Below, piece after piece: positions 1-5,518 of a stretch of DNA of 7,355 nt (the stretch's first letter is position 1; every line of letters begins with the position of its first letter). The notes under the pieces are model-generated. The model was not told the origin of the DNA. It was given only the letters and a program-made list of their open reading frames with translations, and ran no database searches. Both the position numbers and the translations under genes were made by a program. This stretch comes from Lentisphaeria bacterium (GTDB taxonomy: Bacteria; Verrucomicrobiota; Lentisphaeria; Oligosphaerales; PUNB01): NCBI GenBank assembly GCA_007133055.1, contig SLNM01000274.1, forward strand, positions 1-7,355, given 5' to 3'.

Positions 1-81
1 CAGGAGCATATTAAAATTGCCAGGTCTTGGTTCGGCACTGTTCACTCCTGTTCTGATCGTGAATAGGGAACTGTGAAATGC

Positions 82-129
82 GCAAATCGAGCCATTTGCA
101 GGTTATGATTCATTTTTTTGCGAACCTGC
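82..129. repeat. Two overlapping inverted repeats at the 3' end of the dehydrogenase gene
   Basis: GCAAAT (82-87) and ATTTGC (94-99) form a 6-bp hairpin with a six-base loop. GCAGGTT (98-104) and AACCTGC (123-129) form a 7-bp stem around an 18-base loop that holds the dehydrogenase stop codon (110-112). The two share bases 98-99, so both cannot form fully at once. There is no T-tract on the minus strand after either, so they are not a standard intrinsic terminator. Bases 1-81 show nothing else that I can support. Confidence 0.4.
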
Positions 130-1447
130 TGTTTTGCTCGGTTCGGAGCTGATCGCACAGTCGGTTGGCAGGCAGTTCCACATCGGCATAGGACAGCGCC
201 TGGTCCCGCGGCACATTTCGGCGCAGTCGGCATCCGACGGCCAACCCCATGGGCAGAAGTTCGCGGGCTTCGGCAATGGCGGCGGTTTCACATTGACCAT
301 AGGTTTTAAAGCCACCGATGCCGTCCAGCTCTTCGCCTGCTTTCAGGTTGATCTTGGCGGTTGCCACCACTTCCACGCACGGTCCCTGCCGGGGGGTCAG
401 CACCGGGTCGGCAAAGAGGACGGCCCGGCCTACCGACAGGGGCACTTCAAAATGACACAAATGGTAGGGTGTATAGAAGCTGTAGAGAGGGCCGCGGCCC
501 AGTTTGTAAAGTTCCAGGTAACGCCGCTGCCGGGGGTCGTCGTGAGTGGCGAAAACATAAACCCCAGGCGCCGGTTTTACCCCCACTACGTAGTCGACAA
601 TGCCGCCGAGTCTCCGTAGGTCATCGACATCGTACAGCCCGGTCAGGTCGTCAATATGGCCGGTGTAATCGAGATTGTACTTTTTCACCAGCTCATCCCT
701 GTGCAGGCGGAAGTCATGCCCGAGCATGCCGCGCCGGGCAATAGTCATGCCGGTGGCATTGGCGACGATCGCCTGCTCGAAGGAGATTTTGGTGCCGTCG
801 GCAAAGCTGGTTACCATATTCACGTTCTGCCCCCATTGCTCGGCAAATTCCCGTTGAGTGTCCGGGTTGCGGCGGCAGTCCTGCAACCCCTTGATATTGC
901 CGCACACCAGCGGGGTTAGTCCCAGGCTTCTTACCCAGCGATACAGGTTCATTTCCACGCCCGGCTGGTCACCGTCGCAGGCGGTCAGAACCACTCCGGC
1001 CCGGTCGGCGTAAACCTTGAGAATGGCGCCCAGGGTGGAGTCCAGCTCGGCGTTCATTAGAATTACATGCTTGCCGCCGGCGATGGCCTGCATGACGGTT
1101 TGCGCGCCGAACTCGACTGCGCCGGTAACTTCAATGATCGCGTCGATCTCATCCGCCTGGCACAAAAGAGCAGGGTTGTCAGTGGTCGCCGGGCGTCCGG
1201 CGCGGATGCAGTTCTCCAGTTCCGGCAGCGTTGAGACACTGGCCGGCTCGGCCACCCCGGCTTCCTGGTAGGCCAGCCTGGCCGATTCCGGGTGGCGGTT
1301 GCTGATGGCGGCCAGGACCATGCCCGGCACCGAATTGACGATCTGATTGGCCAGGCCACGCCCCATGAAGCCGGCGCCGACCATACCCACCCGGATTGGT
1401 TTGCCGGCCTCCTGCCTGGCCTGCAGTGCGGTGTCCAGGATAATCAT
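110..1447 (-). CDS. SAF-domain NAD(P)-dependent oxidoreductase, homoserine-dehydrogenase-like (COG4091 type)
   Basis: This 445-residue cytoplasmic protein opens with a Rossmann nucleotide-binding fold: the G-x-G-x-x-G motif GAGFMG lies at residues 24-29, followed by a strand ending in the I-S-N-R segment usual for this fold. The middle part (CDGDQPGVEMNLYRW and surroundings) matches the catalytic region of homoserine-dehydrogenase-like oxidoreductases. The last 120 residues or so carry a SAF domain (AKINLKAGEELDGIGGFKTYG), as in the family called predicted homoserine dehydrogenase with C-terminal SAF domain. Length is normal for that family. The substrate is unknown to me; true homoserine dehydrogenases have an ACT or bare C-terminus, so a role in threonine synthesis should not be assumed. 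The ATG start is preceded by GGGAG seven bases upstream (1455-1459). It is transcribed alone, and no partner enzyme lies beside it. Older annotations sometimes call such proteins FlgA-like because of the SAF domain; that is unlikely here. Confidence 0.9.
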   Translation of the reverse strand: MIILDTALQARQEAGKPIRVGMVGAGFMGRGLANQIVNSVPGMVLAAISNRHPESARLAYQEAGVAEPASVSTLPELENCIRAGRPATTDNPALLCQADEIDAIIEVTGAVEFGAQTVMQAIAGGKHVILMNAELDSTLGAILKVYADRAGVVLTACDGDQPGVEMNLYRWVRSLGLTPLVCGNIKGLQDCRRNPDTQREFAEQWGQNVNMVTSFADGTKISFEQAIVANATGMTIARRGMLGHDFRLHRDELVKKYNLDYTGHIDDLTGLYDVDDLRRLGGIVDYVVGVKPAPGVYVFATHDDPRQRRYLELYKLGRGPLYSFYTPYHLCHFEVPLSVGRAVLFADPVLTPRQGPCVEVVATAKINLKAGEELDGIGGFKTYGQCETAAIAEARELLPMGLAVGCRLRRNVPRDQALSYADVELPANRLCDQLRTEQNSRFAKK

Positions 1448-1497
1448 AACAGTGCTCCCAGCCGGATTAATTCATGCGAATTCGGCCATACCGTTGC

Positions 1498-1605
1498 TTG
1501 AACCTGATTCCGTGAAAAGCCAGCGGTGCCGTAGCCGCAAGGCGACAAGACGAAGCTGTGGCATTACAATACTTTTCGCCAATTTTATCACGGATTCAGG
1601 TTGAA
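1498..1605. repeat. 108-bp imperfect inverted repeat with structured interior
   Basis: The 18-base arms (1498-1515 and 1588-1605) are reverse complements at 16 of 18 positions. Inside, GAAAAG (1514-1519) can pair with CTTTTC (1572-1577), TGCC (1527-1530) with GGCA (1560-1563), and GCC-GCAA-GGC (1534-1543) makes a hairpin with a GNRA-type tetraloop. The element lies between the dehydrogenase start and the promoter proposed at 1616-1643, so it would occupy that gene's 5' leader. It could be a MITE-like or REP-like element or a structured leader RNA. No transposase ORF is inside. Confidence 0.6.
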
Positions 1606-1615
1606 GTGTAGATGC

Positions 1616-1643
1616 AATATATAGTCAACTCACAGTAAGACAA
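1616..1643 (-). promoter_or_regulatory. Possible sigma-70 promoter for the dehydrogenase gene
   Basis: On the minus strand, TTGTCT (1638-1643) and TATATT (1616-1621) are separated by 16 bases. Transcription would start near 1609 and give a leader of about 160 bases containing the 1498-1605 inverted repeat. The -10 region is AT-rich on both strands, so this is a tentative call. Confidence 0.35.
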
Positions 1644-1670
1644 CTTGCGCCGTCAATGTCAAAGAATTGG

Positions 1671-1718
1671 CACCGTCCGGCCTCGGACGGTGATTAACGG
1701 CGGAGACCCGCCGTCTCC
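1671..1718. repeat. Tandem hairpins, the second with two alternative pairings
   Basis: CACCGTCCG (1671-1679), loop GCCT, CGGACGGTG (1684-1692) is a perfect 9-bp stem. Directly after it, ACGGCGG (1697-1703), loop AGAC, CCGCCGT (1708-1714) is a perfect 7-bp stem. It overlaps another perfect stem, GGAGAC (1702-1707) with GTCTCC (1713-1718), so the two are mutually exclusive. Neither is followed by a T-tract. They sit in the 427-base gap between the dehydrogenase and the pseudopilin, most likely as dispersed palindromic repeats. No ORF in this gap looks coding. Confidence 0.6.
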
Positions 1719-1776
1719 AACAGCAGGGTCGTCGTCTCGCCAACCCCTTTGATGCCATGACAGTGAAAAACCAAGC

Positions 1777-1804
1777 TTGATATTCAACAAAGAATGGGTA
1801 TGGT
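1777..1804 (+). promoter_or_regulatory. Weak candidate promoter for the pseudopilin-kinase pair
   Basis: TTGATA (1777-1782) and TATGGT (1799-1804) are spaced by 16 bases on the plus strand. The -10 match is poor. It overlaps a perfect 10-base palindrome, ATGGTACCAT (1800-1809), which could be an operator. It is the best plus-strand candidate I see upstream of the pair, but it is weak. Confidence 0.25.
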
Positions 1805-1874
1805 ACCATGTTACCGGGGGGTTGCGGAATTATCTGATTTTTTTTGTAATTGCATCCAAAATGATCATCCGCAT

Positions 1875-2337
1875 ATGCAAGAGATTCGGAGTCATCGTAT
1901 ATATTTCACTGTCATCGAGCTTCTGATGGTGATCGCTCTGATCTCCATGCTGGCCGCGTTGGTGGTGCCTGCTCTGGATCAGGCGCGGCAGCGGGCGCGG
2001 GTCACACGGGCGGTTGTCGAGCTGCGGGGGCATTCTGGTGATGATTGACTGGTATCGGGCCGAGAATGCCCAGCAACTGCCGGAGAGCCTGCAGCAACTC
2101 TACGACTTGCCGCCGATTGATCCATGGGGGAACGAGTATGTCTATAATCACTTCGATAAAATTCCACCCGGTTGGAGGCGCAAGGATCGAAACCTGATAC
2201 CGATCAACAGCGAGTTCGACCTGTTCAGCAAGGGGCGTGATGGGGAAAGCAACCCACCATTGACCGCAGAAGCCAGCTGGGATGACGTAAACGTGGCCGA
2301 TGATGGCCAATACATAGGTTTGGGCAAGCACTACTGA
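1875..2337 (+). pseudogene. GspG-like type II secretion pseudopilin, broken by a frameshift
   Basis: The reading frame from ATG 1875 gives a short charged leader, then FTVIELLMVIALISMLAAL, the hydrophobic helix of type IV pilins and pseudopilins with the conserved Glu at +5 after the cleavage point. It then reads PALDQARQRARVTRAVVELRG and stops at 2046. The frame beginning at 2029 continues ILVMIDWYRAENAQQLPESLQ, then DPWGNEYVY and FDLFSKGRDGESNPPLT, the typical C-terminal part of GspG-like proteins. Dropping one G from the GGGGG run at 2026-2030 joins the two into a 153-residue protein. So this is a one-base insertion, either a real lesion or a sequencing error in a homopolymer. The residue before the mature Phe is Tyr, not the usual Gly needed for prepilin peptidase cleavage. 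The start is uncertain: an in-frame ATG at 1794 would add 27 residues, and neither has a strong ribosome-binding site. Confidence 0.85.
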
Positions 2338-2344
2338 GAGGGCG

Positions 2345-4225
2345 ATGGCTGATTTTTTTTCCATGCCGTTCAAGAGCACCCTGGCCAGGCGGATGTTTGT
2401 TCTCTTCCTGGTTTGCGCCGCTTTGCCGCTGGCGCTGATCACGGTGGTTTCCGATGCCCATGTCCGGCAATATCTGGAAGCCCGCCTTGCCCGCGAAATG
2501 AGGGAGACCAGCCGAGTCTATGAAACGGTGGTTTTCGATGTGCTGCTGTTGTTCGAGCACCAGTTTCGCGCCATGCTGGTACGCCTGCCCGATGCTCAAC
2601 CCTCGGGCGATACTGCGGTCTCAAACGCTATTTTGCCCGATGATGACCTGTATTTTTCCTCACTCCGCCGCTATGATCCCGAGCACGCCCCATTTCCACC
2701 CCTGACGATCTCCGAACAGGACTATTTGGACGGGGGTCAAACTCTTTTGCGCTACTTTCAAGACTCCGATGGAAGTCCGGCTCTGGCCATACTGGCCCGG
2801 GCGCGGGGCGGGGTCTATTATGGGACAGCCCGCATCGAATACCTGCGCGAGCGGATTGTCGATTACAGTGGCTGGGGCGGGGTGCATATGGCGGTTATTC
2901 ATGAAAACGGCTCCGTGATTGTCAGTTCGACGCCCGAGTTGCGGCTGCCGGATGTTTCGGTCTTAGGGCGTACTCAGGTCGAGCTGTTTGAAGTTGATGA
3001 AATGGTTGGCCGGGAACCCGGTGTCGGGGTGGTCAATACCATCTATCTGCGGGGGCGCTTCGGCGCTCCCAACTGGCGGTTTCTGATGGTGCAGCCCAGA
3101 GCCGAGGCATTTGAGCCGTTGGCCACCTTTCGATATACATTCCGTCTGATGATGCTGATTGCGGTGGTGGCCATTTGCCTGTTCATGATAATCTCGCTGC
3201 GTCGCTACACCCGGCAGATAGAAGTTTTGAAGGAGGGCACCGAGAAGATTCGCAGGCATGACTTCGAGCACTCGATTGAAATCAAGAGCGGCGACGAGTT
3301 CGAGCAGCTCGGCCAGGCTTTCAACACTATGACCCGCTCGCTGCGCGAATATCAGCGCGATTTGGCCCGGCAAAACCAGGAGTTGAAGGAAAAAGTGGAG
3401 GAAGTCCGGCGGGCCCGGGAAAAGGAGCGGGTGATGCATGAGCAGCTGGCCCGGGCCGAGCATCTGGAGTCTCTGGGGCAGTTGGCCGGCGGGGTGGCCC
3501 ACGACTTCAATAACCTGCTCAGTGGCATCATTGGCAACGTCGATCTTAGTTTGGCCGAGCTGCCGGAGGATGCCCCTTTGCGGTCGAATCTCGAGCACAT
3601 TGAAAGCGCCGCCCGGCGGGCCGCCGACCTGTGCCGGCAGATGCTGGTTTATGCCGGAGACGGCACCTATGAGTTCGAGCCGGTGTATTTGGCGGAGACG
3701 ATCCGGGAAGTCGGAGACCTGATGCGTGCATCGATCCCGCGCAGAATCAAGCTGATTTACGAAATTGACGCCACAGCCCAGCCAATCAGCGGGGATCCGG
3801 GACAGATTCTGCAGGTGATTCTCAATTTCATCACTAACGCGGCGGCCGCCATCGGCGAGAAAGGCGGGAAAATCATGGTTCGCGCCGGGGTCAGGTCCTG
3901 TTCGGAGGCGGAGCTGCGGAGTGTTTACCTGCAACCTCGAATGGCGGCCGGGCGCTATGCCTTCGTAGAGGTTGCAGACAATGGCTGCGGCATGGAACAG
4001 GGTGTGATGGAAAAAATATTCGACCCATTTTTCACCACCAAAGACACGGGGCATGGTTTGGGGCTGGCCACGGTTATGGGCATTATTCAAGCGCACGAAG
4101 GAGGGGTTAAAGTGGTCAGCCAGCCGGGGGAGGGGGCCACATTCACCGTTTACTTCCCATTGATGGATGAACCCCGGTCCCGTCCTGAAAGATTGACATT
4201 TGGTACAAAGCGGGAAGTGTTATAG
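2345..4225 (+). CDS. Membrane sensor histidine kinase (extracytoplasmic sensor, HAMP, HisKA, HATPase_c)
   Basis: This 626-residue protein has a membrane segment at about residues 17-35 and an outer sensor region of about 230 residues with a Cache-like feel (VHMAVIHENGSVIVSS, NWRFLMVQP). A second membrane segment follows at about 268-286, then HAMP at about 287-340, a charged coiled coil at about 335-375 and the kinase core. The H-box reads LAGGVAHDFNNLL with phosphoacceptor His386. The N-box has Asn494 and Asn498, the G1 box is DNGCGM (Asp545), the F-box is FDPFFTTK and the G2 box is GHGLGL (569-574). All essential kinase residues are present. The HDFNN H-box is typical of kinases that pair with response regulators in complex or hybrid systems, yet no receiver domain is attached and no regulator gene is nearby. 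The start lies 7 bases after the pseudopilin stop, so the two are probably one transcript. GAGAGGG at 2336-2342 is a close ribosome-binding site. The signal sensed is unknown. Confidence 0.93.
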   Translation: MADFFSMPFKSTLARRMFVLFLVCAALPLALITVVSDAHVRQYLEARLAREMRETSRVYETVVFDVLLLFEHQFRAMLVRLPDAQPSGDTAVSNAILPDDDLYFSSLRRYDPEHAPFPPLTISEQDYLDGGQTLLRYFQDSDGSPALAILARARGGVYYGTARIEYLRERIVDYSGWGGVHMAVIHENGSVIVSSTPELRLPDVSVLGRTQVELFEVDEMVGREPGVGVVNTIYLRGRFGAPNWRFLMVQPRAEAFEPLATFRYTFRLMMLIAVVAICLFMIISLRRYTRQIEVLKEGTEKIRRHDFEHSIEIKSGDEFEQLGQAFNTMTRSLREYQRDLARQNQELKEKVEEVRRAREKERVMHEQLARAEHLESLGQLAGGVAHDFNNLLSGIIGNVDLSLAELPEDAPLRSNLEHIESAARRAADLCRQMLVYAGDGTYEFEPVYLAETIREVGDLMRASIPRRIKLIYEIDATAQPISGDPGQILQVILNFITNAAAAIGEKGGKIMVRAGVRSCSEAELRSVYLQPRMAAGRYAFVEVADNGCGMEQGVMEKIFDPFFTTKDTGHGLGLATVMGIIQAHEGGVKVVSQPGEGATFTVYFPLMDEPRSRPERLTFGTKREVL

Positions 4226-4315
4226 CCCCAAAGGGGCGGCATCATCGTAGTCCAGGGTTAAGCGAAGCGCAACCCTGGGTGGGATTAGGGAAGCAGTTGT
4301 GCCCTGAAAGGGCAC
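4225..4315. repeat. Cluster of three hairpins, likely a dispersed intergenic repeat
   Basis: Starting at the last base of the kinase stop codon are three perfect stems: GCCCC-AAA-GGGGC (4225-4237); CCAGGGTT (4252-4259) with AACCCTGG (4271-4278); and GTGCCCT-GAA-AGGGCAC (4299-4315). The loop of the second contains its own small GCG-AAG-CGC hairpin. No T-tract follows, so these are not classical terminators, although they may stabilise the kinase mRNA 3' end. The pattern resembles multi-hairpin repeats scattered through other environmental genomes; that is from memory. An open frame runs through the block, but it translates the repeat and is not credible as a gene. Confidence 0.65.
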
Positions 4316-4413
4316 TTCAACCGTGCGGAAAAAATGCGGGGTGGGTGGTTAAGCGAGCGGGAATTTTCTCCGACGGCCTGAACCACAGAGCTGCTGGCAA
4401 CAGACTTTTCGCG

Positions 4414-4441
4414 GGGAACCGTTTTTTTAAAACGCTTTCCC
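4414..4441. repeat. Imperfect inverted repeat with T7/A4 centre
   Basis: CGTTTT (4420-4425), loop TTT, AAAACG (4429-4434) is a perfect 6-bp stem. It is extended beyond a small bulge by GGGAA (4414-4418) with TTCCC (4437-4441). It lies in the non-coding block 4226-4756 between the kinase and the toxin. I see no gene, and no terminator tract on either side. Confidence 0.4.
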
Positions 4442-4509
4442 GGCATAAACACTCCCAAAAACTTCTGGGGTTATGGGCTGAAACTTCGGTTCGGGGGAAG
4501 GCAAACATG

Positions 4510-4545
4510 AAAAAGCCCCTGCCGGGTCAGTGCCGGACAGGGGCT
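4510..4545 (-). terminator. Rho-independent terminator for the toxin-antitoxin operon
   Basis: On the minus strand a GC-rich stem is followed by five T. AGCCCCTG (4514-4521) pairs with CAGGGGCT (4538-4545), and CCGG (4522-4525) pairs with CCGG (4533-4536). There is one bulged base (4537) and a seven-base loop. The A-run at 4510-4514 on the plus strand reads as the U-tract on the minus strand. It lies about 210 bases beyond the toxin stop codon, so the transcript would carry a long 3' untranslated tail in which I see no ORF worth calling. A small CGAAG-ATT-CTTCG hairpin sits right after the toxin stop (4744-4756). Confidence 0.8.
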
Positions 4546-4756
4546 GGGGGAGATTCCGGGATATTCGGTTATGCGGAGAGGACGGAGGATGAATCGCGAC
4601 CATGGCGGAGCTGGTCAATCCTTAGTTGTTCGACATACGTCAGGGCAGACTCGCATGCCGGGTGGTGTGGGAGCCTGTCTTCGTGTGGCCTCGCACAGGC
4701 AGGCCGGGGCTGGCTCTATGGGGCAGTCACCGGCCACCCGATTCGAAGATTCTTCG

Positions 4757-5095
4757 TCAAATACCGATGACAAGCCTCAGTCCCTCATCAATCTTTGCCA
4801 TCGTGGCAAGGCTCAGTGTTTGAACCCTCTCTGTCAGGAAACTCCGGTCAAGAGTGACCAATTGGGAAACATTGACAACAGAAGGCTTTGAAAGGCCTGA
4901 CTCCCGAGGAGCAATCCGCAGGTTCCCAGGAGCCCCGGAAAGGCGAATGTTGGACGTGATGACGGCACAGACAACGGTGCTTATTGCGCTCCGGTTGAAA
5001 GCATCCGCTTGCACAATAAGCATGGGGCGCCGATGTCCCGGTTCAGAGCCCGAAGGAACGGAAAGATTAGCCCACCAAATATCCCCTCGTCGCAT
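4757..5095 (-). CDS. mazF: MazF/PemK-family toxin, mRNA-cleaving endoribonuclease
   Basis: This 112-residue protein has the full MazF/PemK fold signature. It begins MRRGDIWWANL, the usual first strand, followed by the SGSEPGHRRPMLIV loop with the conserved arginines, then VVCAVITSN with the strand Thr/Ser, and KPSVVNVSQLVTLDR near the C-terminal third. Members of this family cut mRNA at short sequences and are held inactive by a co-encoded antitoxin. I chose ATG at 5095, which overlaps the antitoxin stop as TAATG. The GAGGAA at 5104-5109 is eight bases away from it. A GTG at 5101 would add Met-Val, but it is only two bases from that site. The overlap implies translational coupling, so toxin is made after antitoxin. 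It appears intact and full length for the family. The cleavage sequence cannot be predicted. Confidence 0.95.
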   Translation of the reverse strand: MRRGDIWWANLSVPSGSEPGHRRPMLIVQADAFNRSAISTVVCAVITSNIRLSGAPGNLRIAPRESGLSKPSVVNVSQLVTLDRSFLTERVQTLSLATMAKIDEGLRLVIGI

Positions 5096-5331
5096 TACCA
5101 CTGTTCCTCGGCAATTGAGAGGTTCTGCGCTTCAACCAAACCGGTGTCGAGCGATGATTCTCCGCTGGCATACATCTGATTCAGCTTTTCGGTTACATCT
5201 TCTTCGTGGTGTTGGTCAAGGTATTCGGACAAGGCCACCGTAACCAGGGCACTACGAGACATTCTTCTCTCACGAGCAAAGCGCTCAGCGCGGGAAAAAA
5301 TCGGATCGGGAATGGAGACTGCTGTTTTCAT
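5095..5331 (-). CDS. Ribbon-helix-helix antitoxin partner of the MazF toxin
   Basis: This is a 78-residue acidic-tailed protein. Residues 1-40 (MKTAVSIPDPIFSRAERFA, then RERRMSRSALVTVALSEYL) match the ribbon-helix-helix DNA-binding fold: a short beta strand TAVSIP followed by two helices. The tail (EEDVTEKLNQMYASGE and onward, ending EEQW) is the acidic region that in related antitoxins wraps around MazF. This type of antitoxin is a MetJ/Arc-like protein and not the AbrB-fold MazE of E. coli. Its gene comes first and overlaps mazF by one base. It is probably autoregulated by binding the inverted repeat at 5338-5357 just upstream. No Shine-Dalgarno can exist if transcription starts where the promoter predicts (see the promoter entry), so it is probably translated from a leaderless mRNA. 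The start fits the fold boundary exactly, so a later start is unlikely. Confidence 0.93.
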   Translation of the reverse strand: MKTAVSIPDPIFSRAERFARERRMSRSALVTVALSEYLDQHHEEDVTEKLNQMYASGESSLDTGLVEAQNLSIAEEQW

Positions 5332-5337
5332 AACTTC

Positions 5338-5357
5338 AGTATAACTCCAGTTATACT
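5338..5357. promoter_or_regulatory. Inverted-repeat operator for the antitoxin
   Basis: AGTATAACT (5338-5346) and AGTTATACT (5349-5357) are perfect 9-bp inverted copies with a CC spacer. One half-site contains the -10 hexamer and the other lies in the -35/-10 spacer, so a bound ribbon-helix-helix dimer or tetramer would block RNA polymerase. Such autoregulation is standard for MazEF-like operons; binding here is inferred from position and symmetry. Confidence 0.75.
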
Positions 5358-5366
5358 AATTGTCAA
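5338..5366 (-). promoter_or_regulatory. Promoter of the toxin-antitoxin operon
   Basis: On the minus strand, TTGACA (5361-5366, a perfect -35) and TATACT (5338-5343, five of six -10 bases) are separated by exactly 17 bases. Only six bases separate the -10 from the antitoxin ATG at 5331, so a start site seven bases past the -10 would be the A of the ATG itself. Confidence 0.8.
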
Positions 5367-5399
5367 ATGCCATTGTTCAAGCTAGCTGCTTCGCGGCGG

Positions 5400-5405
5400 T
5401 ATAGT
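5400..5405 (+). promoter_or_regulatory. Weak -10 candidate for the rightward ORF at 5519
   Basis: TATAGT at 5400-5405 has a poor -35 (TTCAAG, 5376-5381) 18 bases upstream. Initiation near 5412 would give a leader of about 107 bases covering both structured elements at 5426-5451 and 5460-5513. Only the -10 is convincing. Confidence 0.25.
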
Positions 5406-5425
5406 GCGACTATCCCTGCATGTCA

Positions 5426-5451
5426 CGCCGTAGTCCCGAAGGGCGAAGGCG
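5426..5451. repeat. Short palindromic repeat related to the one at 1527-1563
   Basis: CGCC (5426-5429) pairs with GGCG (5448-5451) around an inner CCC-GAA-GGG hairpin (5435-5443). The left side, CGCCGTAG followed by a small hairpin and CGA, matches TGCCGTAG-hairpin-CGA at 1527. The two look like members of one palindromic repeat family. Confidence 0.5.
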
Positions 5452-5459
5452 GAATAGCC

Positions 5460-5513
5460 GTTCCTTTCGTCCCGGTTGCTGCCGGGGAACCCAAGGTTCA
5501 AAACGAAAGGAAC
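5460..5513 (+). ncRNA. Predicted three-way-junction leader RNA enclosing the ribosome-binding site
   Basis: An 11-bp perfect closing stem (5460-5470 with 5503-5513) encloses two adjoining hairpins. These are CCCGG-TTGCTG-CCGGG (5471-5486) and GAACC-CAA-GGTTC (5487-5499), followed by an AAA linker (5500-5502). There are no unpaired bases between the stems on the 5' side. The right strand of the closing stem contains AAAGGA (5506-5511), the ribosome-binding site for the ATG at 5519, so folding would mask it. GGTTC (5495-5499) could instead pair with the second GAACC (5510-5514), giving an alternative fold. It may be a regulatory leader, or a structured repeat that happens to abut the ORF. Confidence 0.5.
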
Positions 5514-5518
5514 CCCTG

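Noticed and set aside
134..919. Several plus-strand open frames across the dehydrogenase gene
   Set aside because: They are shadows of the minus-strand oxidoreductase, which has a clear Rossmann motif, SAF domain and ribosome-binding site.
2026..2030. Programmed +1 ribosomal frameshift in the pseudopilin
   Set aside because: No slow codon or stop sits at the shift point and the zero-frame stop is 15 bases beyond it. A homopolymer insertion explains the data more simply.
2963..4096. Long minus-strand open frame of 377 codons opposite the histidine kinase
   Set aside because: It is the antisense shadow of a GC-rich coding region. The plus strand carries all kinase motifs in order, while this translation shows no recognisable domain.
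4279..4770. Plus-strand open frame of 163 codons downstream of the kinase
   Set aside because: It translates the hairpin repeats, the minus-strand terminator and part of the toxin 3' end. The start lacks a ribosome-binding site and the protein is repeat-like.
5404..5410. GTGCGAC, which matches the 5' end of many bacterial group II introns
   Set aside because: No domain V hairpin, no reverse transcriptase and no 3' splice-site candidate are in the window. A seven-base match is not enough.
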